This document shows positions 6,525-14,118 of a stretch of DNA of 21,019 nt, one piece after another. The stretch's first letter is position 1, and each line of letters opens with the position of its first letter. The DNA is from Thermohalobaculum sp039030715 (GTDB lineage Bacteria; Pseudomonadota; Alphaproteobacteria; Rhodobacterales; Rhodobacteraceae). Below the pieces are notes generated by a model. The model worked only from the letters and a program-made list of their open reading frames with translations. It made no database searches and had not been told where the DNA came from. The stretch is taken from the NCBI GenBank assembly GCA_039030715.1, contig JBCCDU010000074.1, positions 1-21,019 on the forward strand, in the 5' to 3' direction. Made by a program: the position numbers and the translations under genes.

Positions 6525-7901
6525 ATGGTGCGTACGATCTTGGGGACACGTATTCGCGAGCGGCGGCGCCAAATCGGCGTGACCCAGGCTGCGCTGGCGC
6601 AGCGGATCGGCATTTCCCCATCCTATCTCAATCTGATCGAGAGCAATAAACGGCGAATCGCGGGCCCTTTGCTCAGCAAGGCGGCGGAGGCGTTGGATCT
6701 GGATGTTCAGGAGCTCGACGGCGCCGCCGAGCGGCGGCTGCTGGAGGTGCTGAACGAAGTTGCTCACCTGCCCAGCCTTGCGGGTCTCGGAATCGAGGAT
6801 GACAAGGCGGGCGAGTTGATCGGGCGCTATCCCGGCTGGGCGCGGGCGCTGGCGGCGCTGGCACGCTCGGAACATGACGCCAACCAGACCGCCCGTGCGC
6901 TGGCCGACCGGCTCAGCCATGATCCCTTTCTGGGCGAAACGGTGCATCTGATGCTGACGCGCATTGCCTCGATCCGCTCGGCGGCGGAAATCCTGTCCGA
7001 CTATTCCGACATCCCGGCGGCGCAGCAGGCGCGGTTTCACGGCATCGTCTACGAGGAAAGCGATGCGCTGTCGGACGTGGGCGAGGCGCTCGCGGCCTAT
7101 TTCGACAAAATCGATCAGGTCGAGAGCAAACTGACACCACTGGATGAGGTGGAGGCGCTGTTCGACGCCCATGAAAATCACTTTGCGGCGATCGAGGCGG
7201 AGGCGATCGCCCTGCAGGATGCAGCGCGCGACGCCCCAGATCCGCGTGCCCTGGCGGAGGAACATTTGCAGATCACTATCCGGTCCCTGATCGCTCAGAC
7301 CCCGCAGGTCCAGACCGATGTGGCGCGCGGGCGCGCGGAGCGAGCCCTGCTGGACTATGCCGCTGCGGCGATTCAGATGCCAATGACAGCCTTCGCCAAA
7401 CAGGCGGAGGCGTTGCGCTTCGATATCGAGGCGCTGGCCGCGGCGTTTCAAACTGGTGTCGACGCGGTCTGCAGCCGCCTGACTGCGTTGCCACGCGATC
7501 TGGGCCTCCCGCGCTTTGGCTATTTCCGTGCCAACGCGGCGGGAACGATTATCGAGATGCTGGGTCTGCCGGATCTGAACGTGCCGCGTTATGCTGCGGC
7601 CTGCCCGCTATGGGTGCTTTACCGGGCGCAGCAGGCGCCAGAGGCTGTGATGCGCCAGCGCGCGCTGTTCCCATCGGGCCTGCGCTTTGTCTTTGTGGCC
7701 CGCGCCCGCAACACAGGTGCCACCGGCTTTGGCCGCCCGCGCCATTTCCTGACGGATATGGTGGTGATGAGCGAGGAAGACGCGCAACGCACGGTTTATG
7801 CCCCCGGCCCAGAAGTCCCGGTCGAGGAGGTTGGCCCTGCCTGCCGGATCTGCCCGCGCACCACCTGTCCGCAGAGGGTGGAGGACCCGTTCTCGCGCTA
7901 G
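6525..7901 (+). CDS. XRE-family regulator with C-terminal ScfR (short-chain fatty acyl) domain
   Basis: DNA-binding regulator of 458 residues in the ScfR/RamB/PrpR/MccR superfamily, whose members control acetate, propionate and acyl-CoA metabolism. Seen: an N-terminal XRE helix-turn-helix at about residues 5-62 (GVTQAALAQRIGISPSYLNLIE), and a C-terminal ScfR domain from about 340, ending with CRICPRTTCPQR. Cysteines 360, 440, 443 and 448 could hold an iron-sulfur cluster, as in Mycobacterium PrpR. Unlike many relatives, I see no HExxH motif in the middle. Instead, residues 141-179 match the phospho-acceptor helices of a histidine kinase. ATG at 6525 is chosen because the HTH begins right after it; a TTG 75 bases upstream would add a Cys-rich, unlikely leader. 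It faces the transporter/acs operon divergently and is the natural candidate to regulate it. Confidence 0.85.
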   Translation: MVRTILGTRIRERRRQIGVTQAALAQRIGISPSYLNLIESNKRRIAGPLLSKAAEALDLDVQELDGAAERRLLEVLNEVAHLPSLAGLGIEDDKAGELIGRYPGWARALAALARSEHDANQTARALADRLSHDPFLGETVHLMLTRIASIRSAAEILSDYSDIPAAQQARFHGIVYEESDALSDVGEALAAYFDKIDQVESKLTPLDEVEALFDAHENHFAAIEAEAIALQDAARDAPDPRALAEEHLQITIRSLIAQTPQVQTDVARGRAERALLDYAAAAIQMPMTAFAKQAEALRFDIEALAAAFQTGVDAVCSRLTALPRDLGLPRFGYFRANAAGTIIEMLGLPDLNVPRYAAACPLWVLYRAQQAPEAVMRQRALFPSGLRFVFVARARNTGATGFGRPRHFLTDMVVMSEEDAQRTVYAPGPEVPVEEVGPACRICPRTTCPQRVEDPFSR

Positions 7902-7929
7902 GTTCACCAATCACATCCCGCGTTTCGCA

Positions 7930-7958
7930 TTGCCATGTGGACTCAACTGGCGTCTAAT
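7930..7958 (+). promoter_or_regulatory. Sigma-70-like promoter for the receiver/kinase operon
   Basis: TTGCCA at 7930-7935 and TCTAAT at 7953-7958, separated by 17 bases. Each hexamer has one mismatch to the sigma-70 consensus. It lies in the 118-base gap after the ScfR-type gene and predicts a start near 7965 with a leader of about 55 bases. That leader contains a 6-bp hairpin (CGCCCG with CGGGCG, 7969-7987) before the ribosome site GGAGAGG at 8001-8007. Confidence 0.5.
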
Positions 7959-8019
7959 CGAGATGCAACGCCCGCAGAAGTCGGGCGGCGGAGGAAATCA
8001 GGAGAGGACGGCGCCGGTC

Positions 8020-8397
8020 ATGGCGAAACGTGTGCTGTTGGCGGAAGACGAGCCGAACATTGTCGAATCCCTGACGTTCCTTCTGGGCCGCGCCGGTTTC
8101 GATGTGGCCGCCCGCAACAACGGCCGCGAGGCACTGGAGGAGGCACTGGGCAATCCGCCCGACGTCATGCTGCTGGACGTGATGCTGCCGGAACTGGACG
8201 GTATGGAGATCCTGCGCCGCCTGCGCTCTGACGCCCGGACCGAGACCCTGCCGATCATCATGCTCACGGCCAAGGGCCAGCGTGAGGACCGCGAGAGGGC
8301 ACTGGAGGCGCGGGCGGATCTGTTCATCTCAAAACCGTTTTCGAATGCCCACCTGATGGCGGCGGTGGCCGATCTGGCCAATCGCCAGCACGCCTAA
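8020..8397 (+). CDS. Stand-alone receiver-domain response regulator
   Basis: A CheY-like receiver of 125 residues with no output domain. Seen: acidic pair E9/D10, phospho-acceptor D53 (in MLLDVMLPE), T83 (in MLTAKG) and K105 (in ISKPF), so all catalytic positions are intact. The track ORF's longer N-terminus is non-homologous; ATG at 8020 with GGAGAGG 12 bases upstream is the fitting start. It is followed after 7 bases by a small membrane-protein gene and then the SSF-type kinase, its likely phosphodonor. With no DNA-binding domain it must act by protein contact or as a phosphate sink. Known CrbR and CbrB partners of this kinase class carry DNA-binding outputs, so this arrangement differs. 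Confidence 0.92.
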   Translation: MAKRVLLAEDEPNIVESLTFLLGRAGFDVAARNNGREALEEALGNPPDVMLLDVMLPELDGMEILRRLRSDARTETLPIIMLTAKGQREDRERALEARADLFISKPFSNAHLMAAVADLANRQHA

Positions 8398-8404
8398 CAC
8401 CTCC

Positions 8405-8683
8405 ATGGACAGGCGCACAGCAGATCGCGCAGGCCAGGAAAGCCAGCCCCGCAAGACCCGCGACCGGGCGGCGATCCTGTTGCTGTTGGGGGTCGTGCTG
8501 CTGATGCCGCCTGCTGCCGCGATCTTCAATCTAGATGCTCGGATCGGCGGTTTGCCGTTGACGCTGGTTTATTTGTTCGCCGTCTGGGCCGGGCTGATCG
8601 TGCTGACGGCGCTGTTGTCGCGCCAACTTGGCGCCATCGATCGCCCTGGCGCGGATGGCGATGATCCGGGCCATCGCGGCTGA
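8405..8683 (+). CDS. Small two-helix membrane protein preceding SSF-type kinase
   Basis: A 92-residue protein with a charged N-terminus (about 20 residues), a hydrophobic segment at about 24-44, a second at about 50-72, and a short hydrophilic tail. The stretch GGLPLTLVYLFAVWAGLIVLTALLS resembles the small subunits encoded directly before sodium/solute symporters (DUF485/DUF997/DUF4212-like proteins such as YjcH before ActP or YhdT before PanF). Here it precedes a symporter domain fused to a kinase. There is no evident ribosome site, and the start lies 7 bases after the receiver stop, so it is probably coupled. Its stop overlaps the kinase start (TGATG). Function is inferred only from position and shape: a partner of the kinase's transporter domain. 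Confidence 0.7.
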   Translation: MDRRTADRAGQESQPRKTRDRAAILLLLGVVLLMPPAAAIFNLDARIGGLPLTLVYLFAVWAGLIVLTALLSRQLGAIDRPGADGDDPGHRG

Positions 8684-11385
8684 TGCCCTCGGTCGACCTG
8701 CTTCTGGCGATCTGCCTTGGCTATGTCGCGCTGCTGTTCGGAATTGCGTTCTTGGTGGATCGCCGGGCGCGGCAGGGGCGGCTGCGCTGGCTGCGTTCGC
8801 CGGTGGTCTACACGCTCTCGATATCGGTCTATTGCACGTCCTGGACCTTCTATGGCGCGGTCGGATCGGCGGCGCGCAACGGGTTGGAGTTTATCACCAT
8901 CTATCTCGGCCCTACGCTGGTGTTCATCGGCTGGTGGTGGCTGTTGCGCAAACTAGTGCGGATCGGACGGGCGCATCGGATCACCTCTATCGCCGATCTG
9001 ATTTCTTCGCGTTACGGCAAAAGCCCCAGCCTGGCGGTGCTGGTCACGCTGATCGCGGTTTGCGCGACGACGCCCTATATTGCGCTGCAATTGCAGTCGG
9101 TGACGCGCAGCTTTCAGGTTGTTGCGGGTGACGCGGACGGCACCTCCACCGCGTTCTGGATAGCCGCCGGGATGGCGCTGTTCACCATCCTCTTCGGGAC
9201 ACGGAACCTGGACGCGAACGAGCGGCACCACGGTGTGGTTGCCGCCATCGCGGTCGAGGCTATCGTGAAATTCGTGGCCCTGATCGCGGTCGGAATCTTC
9301 GTCGTCTATGGTATGGCGGGCGGGCTGGAAGAGGTCTTTGCCGATGTACCGAACGAGCTAATCTATGGCGGCGAGGAGATCTTCGGGCCCCGCTGGGTCG
9401 CGCTGACGTTTCTCTCTGCCACCGCGATCATCTGCCTGCCACGCCAGTTTCAGGTGACAGTGGTGGAGAACATCGACGAGCGGCATCTGAGCACGGCATC
9501 GTGGCTCTTCCCGCTTTATCTTTTCGGCATGTGCTTGTTCATCGCGCCAATCGCCGTGATGGGCCTGCAGACCATGCCGGAAGGCGCCAATCCCGATCTT
9601 TATGTTCTGACATTGCCGCTGACCCAGGGGCGCACGGATCTGGCGCTGCTGGCATTTCTGGGCGGCTTTTCCTCGGCCACTTCGATGGTGATCGTCGCGG
9701 CGATTGCGGTGTCCACCATGGTCTCGAACCACATCGTCATGCCGCTGGCGCTGAACTTCATGGCCAGCCGCAAAGAGGTCAGCGGCGATGTGCGCAACCT
9801 GCTGCTGGGGGCGCGGCGTATCTCCATCGCCGTGATCCTGGGGCTGGGGTTCATCTATTTCCAGCTCAGCGGCGGATCGGATGCGCTGGCTGCCATCGGG
9901 CTGATCGCTTTCACGGGCGTTGCGCAGTTCCTGCCGAGTCTGCTGGGAGGTATCTTCTGGCGCGGTGCGACCCGGATTGGTGCGCTGACCGGGCTGATCG
10001 CTGGCGCGATCCTGTGGGCCTATACCCTGTTCCTGCCCAGCTTCGATGGGGGGGTGCTGCTAAGCGCCGCCGCGATCGAGAGCGGCCCCTGGGGCGTCGC
10101 GTGGCTGCGCCCTGAAAGCCTGTTCGGCCTGACCGGCTTCGACCCTCTGGTCCATGCCCTGATCTGGAGCCTGGGCGTGAACACCGTGCTGTTCCTCGCC
10201 GTCTCGGCCCTGTCCGAGGCGCACCCGCTGGAACGTTTGCAGGGTGCCCAGTTCGTCGATGTCTTCCGTGTGCGCAGCAGCGGGCAGCAGGACCTGCAGG
10301 CCGATAGCGCGAATGCCGAGGATCTGTTCATTCTGGCGCAGCGGATCCTGGGGACGGATCCCGCGCGGCGCCTGTTCGGCGAACTCGCGCTGGCGCAGGG
10401 CAAACGCTCCGGCCTGCCGACACCGACCATCGAGATGATCGGACGGTTGGAGCGGGAACTGGCGGGCTCGGTTGGCGCGGCTTCGGCCCATGCGATGGTA
10501 GGGCGGATTGCCGGGCACAGCGCAGTCGGCGTCACCGAACTGATCGACATCGCCGACGAGGCGCAGCAGCTTATCGAGACCTCGCGCGAGTTGTCCGAGA
10601 AGTCCGCCGAACTGGAGCGTGCGGCTCGCCAACTCCGCGATGCCAACGCGCGGCTGCGGGCCCTGGACGCGCAGAAGGACGATTTCCTCAGCCAGGTCAG
10701 CCACGAGTTGCGCACACCGATGACCTCGATCCGTTCTTTTGCCGAGATCCTGCTGGGCGAGAACCAGGTGAGCGCGGAGGAGCGCAAGCGGTTTCACACC
10801 ATCATCCACGATGAGAGCATCCGCCTAACCGGCCTCCTGGACGAGATCCTGGATATCAGCCAGCTCGAAGCCGGGACGCTGAAACTGACACTTGGGCCAG
10901 TGGACGCGCGCCAAGCGATCTCCTCGGCCATCGACACGATCACCGGGCTGGCGGTTGCCAAAGGGGTCCAGATCGCGGCGGGCGAGATGCCGAGCCAATG
11001 CCGCGTGCGTGCCCACGGCGACCGGCTGCGTCAGGTGCTGATCAACCTGTTGTCTAACGCGATGAAGTACAACACCGCTGCCAATCCCGAGATCGAGGTT
11101 CGCGCGCGCGCCGCAGGCCAGATGCTGCATATCGACGTGATCGACAATGGCGGCGGCGTGACCCGCGAGGAAGCCGCCACGATCTTCGAGAAGTTTGCCC
11201 GCGGCGAGCGATCCTATCGCGATCAGGGTGCCGGTCTGGGCCTGCCGATCAGCCGTGCGATCATGCGTACCATGGGAGGTGATCTGAGCGTGGAGTTCCT
11301 CAGCGACAGTGCCAGCTTCTTCCGTCTGTCGCTGCCGATCCTGGCGGTCGAAAAAGATGCGCCCGCCGGTGTTTCGGCGGCTTGA
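8683..11385 (+). CDS. Sensor histidine kinase with N-terminal sodium/solute symporter (SLC5/SSF) domain, CbrA/CrbS type
   Basis: Membrane sensor kinase of 900 residues. Residues 1 to about 500 form an SSF transporter-like domain with about 13 membrane segments (for example YTLSISVYCTSWTFYGAVGSA; GGFSSATSMVIVAAIAVSTMV). Residues about 537-605 match the STAC linker (ELAGSVGAASAHAMV). A coiled coil at about 625-665 leads into HisKA with phospho-acceptor H674 (SHELRTP). The ATPase domain has N792 (INLLSNAMKYN), D821 (DNGGG) and GAGLGLPIS at 849-857. There is no PAS and no fused receiver. Family knowledge: CbrA senses or transports histidine and controls catabolism; CrbS controls acs. Linkage to acs 7 kb away favours a CrbS-like role. 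Its start overlaps the preceding small gene by one base, so translation is coupled. Confidence 0.93.
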   Translation: MPSVDLLLAICLGYVALLFGIAFLVDRRARQGRLRWLRSPVVYTLSISVYCTSWTFYGAVGSAARNGLEFITIYLGPTLVFIGWWWLLRKLVRIGRAHRITSIADLISSRYGKSPSLAVLVTLIAVCATTPYIALQLQSVTRSFQVVAGDADGTSTAFWIAAGMALFTILFGTRNLDANERHHGVVAAIAVEAIVKFVALIAVGIFVVYGMAGGLEEVFADVPNELIYGGEEIFGPRWVALTFLSATAIICLPRQFQVTVVENIDERHLSTASWLFPLYLFGMCLFIAPIAVMGLQTMPEGANPDLYVLTLPLTQGRTDLALLAFLGGFSSATSMVIVAAIAVSTMVSNHIVMPLALNFMASRKEVSGDVRNLLLGARRISIAVILGLGFIYFQLSGGSDALAAIGLIAFTGVAQFLPSLLGGIFWRGATRIGALTGLIAGAILWAYTLFLPSFDGGVLLSAAAIESGPWGVAWLRPESLFGLTGFDPLVHALIWSLGVNTVLFLAVSALSEAHPLERLQGAQFVDVFRVRSSGQQDLQADSANAEDLFILAQRILGTDPARRLFGELALAQGKRSGLPTPTIEMIGRLERELAGSVGAASAHAMVGRIAGHSAVGVTELIDIADEAQQLIETSRELSEKSAELERAARQLRDANARLRALDAQKDDFLSQVSHELRTPMTSIRSFAEILLGENQVSAEERKRFHTIIHDESIRLTGLLDEILDISQLEAGTLKLTLGPVDARQAISSAIDTITGLAVAKGVQIAAGEMPSQCRVRAHGDRLRQVLINLLSNAMKYNTAANPEIEVRARAAGQMLHIDVIDNGGGVTREEAATIFEKFARGERSYRDQGAGLGLPISRAIMRTMGGDLSVEFLSDSASFFRLSLPILAVEKDAPAGVSAA

Positions 11386-11492
11386 TCCAGCATTTGACGC
11401 ACCGCGCACGGCTTTCGTCGCGGATGGATTGAAGCGCCCGGCGGGTCGATGCTACTCGATCTGCTGAGGCAACGACCCGGACCCGTCTTATC

Positions 11493-12491
11493 ATGCTAAA
11501 TCCCCAAGACCCGCTGGCGCCCCTCGATCGACTGGCGGCGGAGGCATTGTCTCTCTGGTCCGAAACCAAGGATGGGCGACTGACGCGGATCAACGTGTCG
11601 GAGAACGTGACCTACAGGGTCGACCAGCCCGATGCGCGTTATATCCTGCGGCTGCACCGGCAGGGCTATCACAGCAGACGTGCGGTGACCTGCGAGCTGG
11701 CCTGGGCTGCGGCCCTGCGCGCCGAGGCGCATGTCGCAACTCCCGCCGCCTTGGCAGGACGCGATGGCGAGCTGATCCAACAGGTATCCGTGGCAGGAGA
11801 GGCCGAACCGCGAATGCTGGTCCTCTTCACCCATATCGATGGCATCCATCCCGATGAAAGCGCCAACCTAACCCCAAGGTTTCTAGATCTGGGCCGGATC
11901 GCAGCCCAGACCCATCTGCATTCGATCGCTTGGACCCGCCCGGCCCCGTTCGAGCGGCTGACCTGGGACCTCTCGTCAGTGTTCGGTCCCGCCCCCATCT
12001 GGGGACATTGGCGTGACGGGCCGAACGTGACCACGCAAATCCACCAAGTGCTTGGCCGTGTCGAGCAGGTGGTAACCCGTCGGCTGAGCGCCTTTGGCCG
12101 GGCACCGGACCGGTTCGGCCTGATCCACTCGGATATGCGTTTGGCCAATCTGCTGATCAGCCCGGACGGTATCCATGTTCTCGACTTCGACGATTGCGGC
12201 TTTGGCTGGTTCCTCTACGATTTCGCTGCGGGGATCAGCTTTATCGAGGATCACCCTCAGATCCCCGCGCTGAAGGCCGCCTGGGTCGAGGGATATCGCA
12301 GCCAGCGTCCTCTGCCGGATGAAGACGTGGCCGAGATCGACACCCTGATCATGTTGCGCCGCCTGGCGCTGCTCGGCTGGATCGGCAGCCATATCGAGGC
12401 ACCTGAACCCCAGGCCCTGGCCCATGACTTCGCGCGCGTCTCCGCAGAGTTGGGCGAGGGGTATCTGATGCGGATGGATGGGCCTCGATGA
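11493..12491 (+). CDS. Phosphotransferase, APH/SrkA-like protein-kinase fold
   Basis: A 332-residue small-molecule or protein kinase of the aminoglycoside-phosphotransferase (APH) enzyme family. Seen: N-lobe with NVTYRVD and YILRLHR, catalytic loop HSDMRLANLL with D214 and N219, and the metal-binding VLDFDD with D231, followed by GFGWFLYDFA. This layout is shared by SrkA (YihE, a stress-response Ser/Thr kinase), homoserine kinase II and choline kinases; the substrate cannot be told from motifs. Real antibiotic resistance is unlikely given the generic family match and chromosomal setting. The ribosome site is poor (GAGG is 27 bases upstream). It lies 107 bases after the kinase gene and 67 before the photolyase, so it may be its own unit; I see no confident promoter or terminator in those gaps. 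Confidence 0.8.
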   Translation: MLNPQDPLAPLDRLAAEALSLWSETKDGRLTRINVSENVTYRVDQPDARYILRLHRQGYHSRRAVTCELAWAAALRAEAHVATPAALAGRDGELIQQVSVAGEAEPRMLVLFTHIDGIHPDESANLTPRFLDLGRIAAQTHLHSIAWTRPAPFERLTWDLSSVFGPAPIWGHWRDGPNVTTQIHQVLGRVEQVVTRRLSAFGRAPDRFGLIHSDMRLANLLISPDGIHVLDFDDCGFGWFLYDFAAGISFIEDHPQIPALKAAWVEGYRSQRPLPDEDVAEIDTLIMLRRLALLGWIGSHIEAPEPQALAHDFARVSAELGEGYLMRMDGPR

Positions 12492-12558
12492 CGCTGGGCC
12501 GGGGCCGCGGTCGTCTCCTGCCCTGGTCGGGTGCGCCTGACGCGCCATATTGCGCCGG

Positions 12559-14097
12559 ATGAAAAAGCCTGACCTGCTGCTGATCCTGGGGGATCAGCTT
12601 TCCCCAAACCTCGCCACCCTGAAGACCGCCGAAAAATCGCGCGACATCGTGCTGATGGTCGAGGTGATGGAGGAGGCGACTTATATCCGCCATCACAAGA
12701 AGAAGATCGCGTTCCTTTTCTCGGCCATGCGCCACTTCGCCGAACGCCTGCGCGAAGCGGGCTGGCAGGTCGATTACGTCACGTTGGATGCCGCGGACAA
12801 CACAGGCTCCTTCACCGGGGAGGTCTCGCGCGCGGGCGAGCGTCATGAGGCGGGTGGTGTACGCCTCACACATCCCGGCGAGTGGCGGGTTTTGCAGGTA
12901 ATTCAGGGCTGGCAGGAGCGTCTGGGCATCCCGGTCGAGATTCTGCCCGATGACCGCTTTCTCTCCTCCCCTGGCGAATTCGCGGAATGGGCCAAGGGAC
13001 GCAAGCAGTTGCGGATGGAGTATTTCTATCGCGAAATGCGCCGCAAGACGGGCCTGCTGATGGATGGCGATCAGCCAGAGGGTGGTAAGTGGAACTATGA
13101 CGCGCAGAACCGCAAGCCGGCCAAGCAGGATCTTTTCATGCCGCGCCCGCCACGATCCGAACCTGATCCCACGACGCGAGAGGTATTGGATCTGGTGGCC
13201 GACCGCTTCGGCGATCATTTTGGCGATCTGACGCCGTTCTGGTTCGCGGTGACCGTCGAGCAAGCAGAGGAGGCGCGGGATTGCTTTCTGGCCGATGCCC
13301 TGCCGGGGTTCGGCGATTATCAGGACGCGATGCTGCGGGGGGAGAAGTTCCTCTATCACTCGGTCTTGTCGCAATACCTGAACGCGGGCCTGCTGGATCC
13401 GCTGGAACTTTGCCAGCGGGCAGAGGCGGAGTATCGCGCGGGTCGCGCGCCCCTGAACGCGGTTGAAGGGTTCATCCGCCAGATCCTTGGCTGGCGCGAA
13501 TATGTGCGCGGGATCTATTGGCTGGAGGGCGCGGATTATGTCCACCGCAACCATCTGGAGGCTACGCGCGATCTGCCGGAATTCTATTGGACCGCTGAGA
13601 CGGATATGGCCTGCATGGCCGCCGCGATCACCCAGACGCGTGAGGAAGCCTATGCCCACCATATCCAGCGCCTGATGGTGACGGGAACCTTCGCGCTGCT
13701 GGCGGGCGTCGACCCGCATCAGGTTCATGAGTGGTATCTCGCGGTCTATGCGGATGCTTACGAATGGGTCGAGGCGCCCAATGTCATCGGGATGAGCCAG
13801 TTCGCCGATGGCGGCATCCTGGCCTCCAAACCCTATGCCGCCAGTGGGAATTATATCGACAAAATGTCGGATTACTGCGCGGACTGCGCCTATGACGTGA
13901 AAACCAAGACCGGTGAGGGGGCGTGCCCTTTCAACCCGCTCTACTGGGATTTTCTGGCACGCAATGAACGCAAGTTGCGAGGCAATCCCCGGCTCAACCA
14001 GATCTACGCCACCTGGGACCGAATGGGGGACGAGAAAAAGGGTGCCTATCGCGACAGTGCGCGGAAGGTGCTCGACGGTCTGGCGGATGGTCTCTGA
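12559..14097 (+). CDS. FeS-BCP-type cryptochrome/(6-4) photolyase (PhrB/CryB family)
   Basis: Blue-light flavoprotein of 512 residues from the iron-sulfur bacterial cryptochrome/photolyase family, which repairs (6-4) photoproducts (Agrobacterium PhrB) or acts in light signalling (Rhodobacter CryB). Seen: DLLLILGDQLSPNL at the N-terminus, EYFYREMRRKTGLLMDGDQPEGGKWNYD, the FAD-domain stretch HHIQRLMVTGTFALL, and four cysteines at 352, 440, 443 and 456. Their spacing equals that of the four [4Fe-4S] ligands of PhrB (350, 438, 441, 454), from my memory of that protein. A TTG codon 9 bases upstream is possible, but ATG at 12559 fits the family start. There is no clear ribosome site. It converges with the channel gene, with only 21 bases between stops. 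Confidence 0.93.
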   Translation: MKKPDLLLILGDQLSPNLATLKTAEKSRDIVLMVEVMEEATYIRHHKKKIAFLFSAMRHFAERLREAGWQVDYVTLDAADNTGSFTGEVSRAGERHEAGGVRLTHPGEWRVLQVIQGWQERLGIPVEILPDDRFLSSPGEFAEWAKGRKQLRMEYFYREMRRKTGLLMDGDQPEGGKWNYDAQNRKPAKQDLFMPRPPRSEPDPTTREVLDLVADRFGDHFGDLTPFWFAVTVEQAEEARDCFLADALPGFGDYQDAMLRGEKFLYHSVLSQYLNAGLLDPLELCQRAEAEYRAGRAPLNAVEGFIRQILGWREYVRGIYWLEGADYVHRNHLEATRDLPEFYWTAETDMACMAAAITQTREEAYAHHIQRLMVTGTFALLAGVDPHQVHEWYLAVYADAYEWVEAPNVIGMSQFADGGILASKPYAASGNYIDKMSDYCADCAYDVKTKTGEGACPFNPLYWDFLARNERKLRGNPRLNQIYATWDRMGDEKKGAYRDSARKVLDGLADGL

Positions 14098-14118
14098 GCC
14101 ACTCTGGGGACGCAGTGC

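Noticed and set aside
12550..12558. TTG start for the photolyase
   Set aside because: Adds only three residues; ATG at 12559 gives the family N-terminus and puts the four cysteines at a constant offset from PhrB.
12349..13728. Minus-strand open frame of 459 codons opposite the photolyase
   Set aside because: Arg/His/Gln-rich composition, no motif, spans the end of one real gene and most of another.
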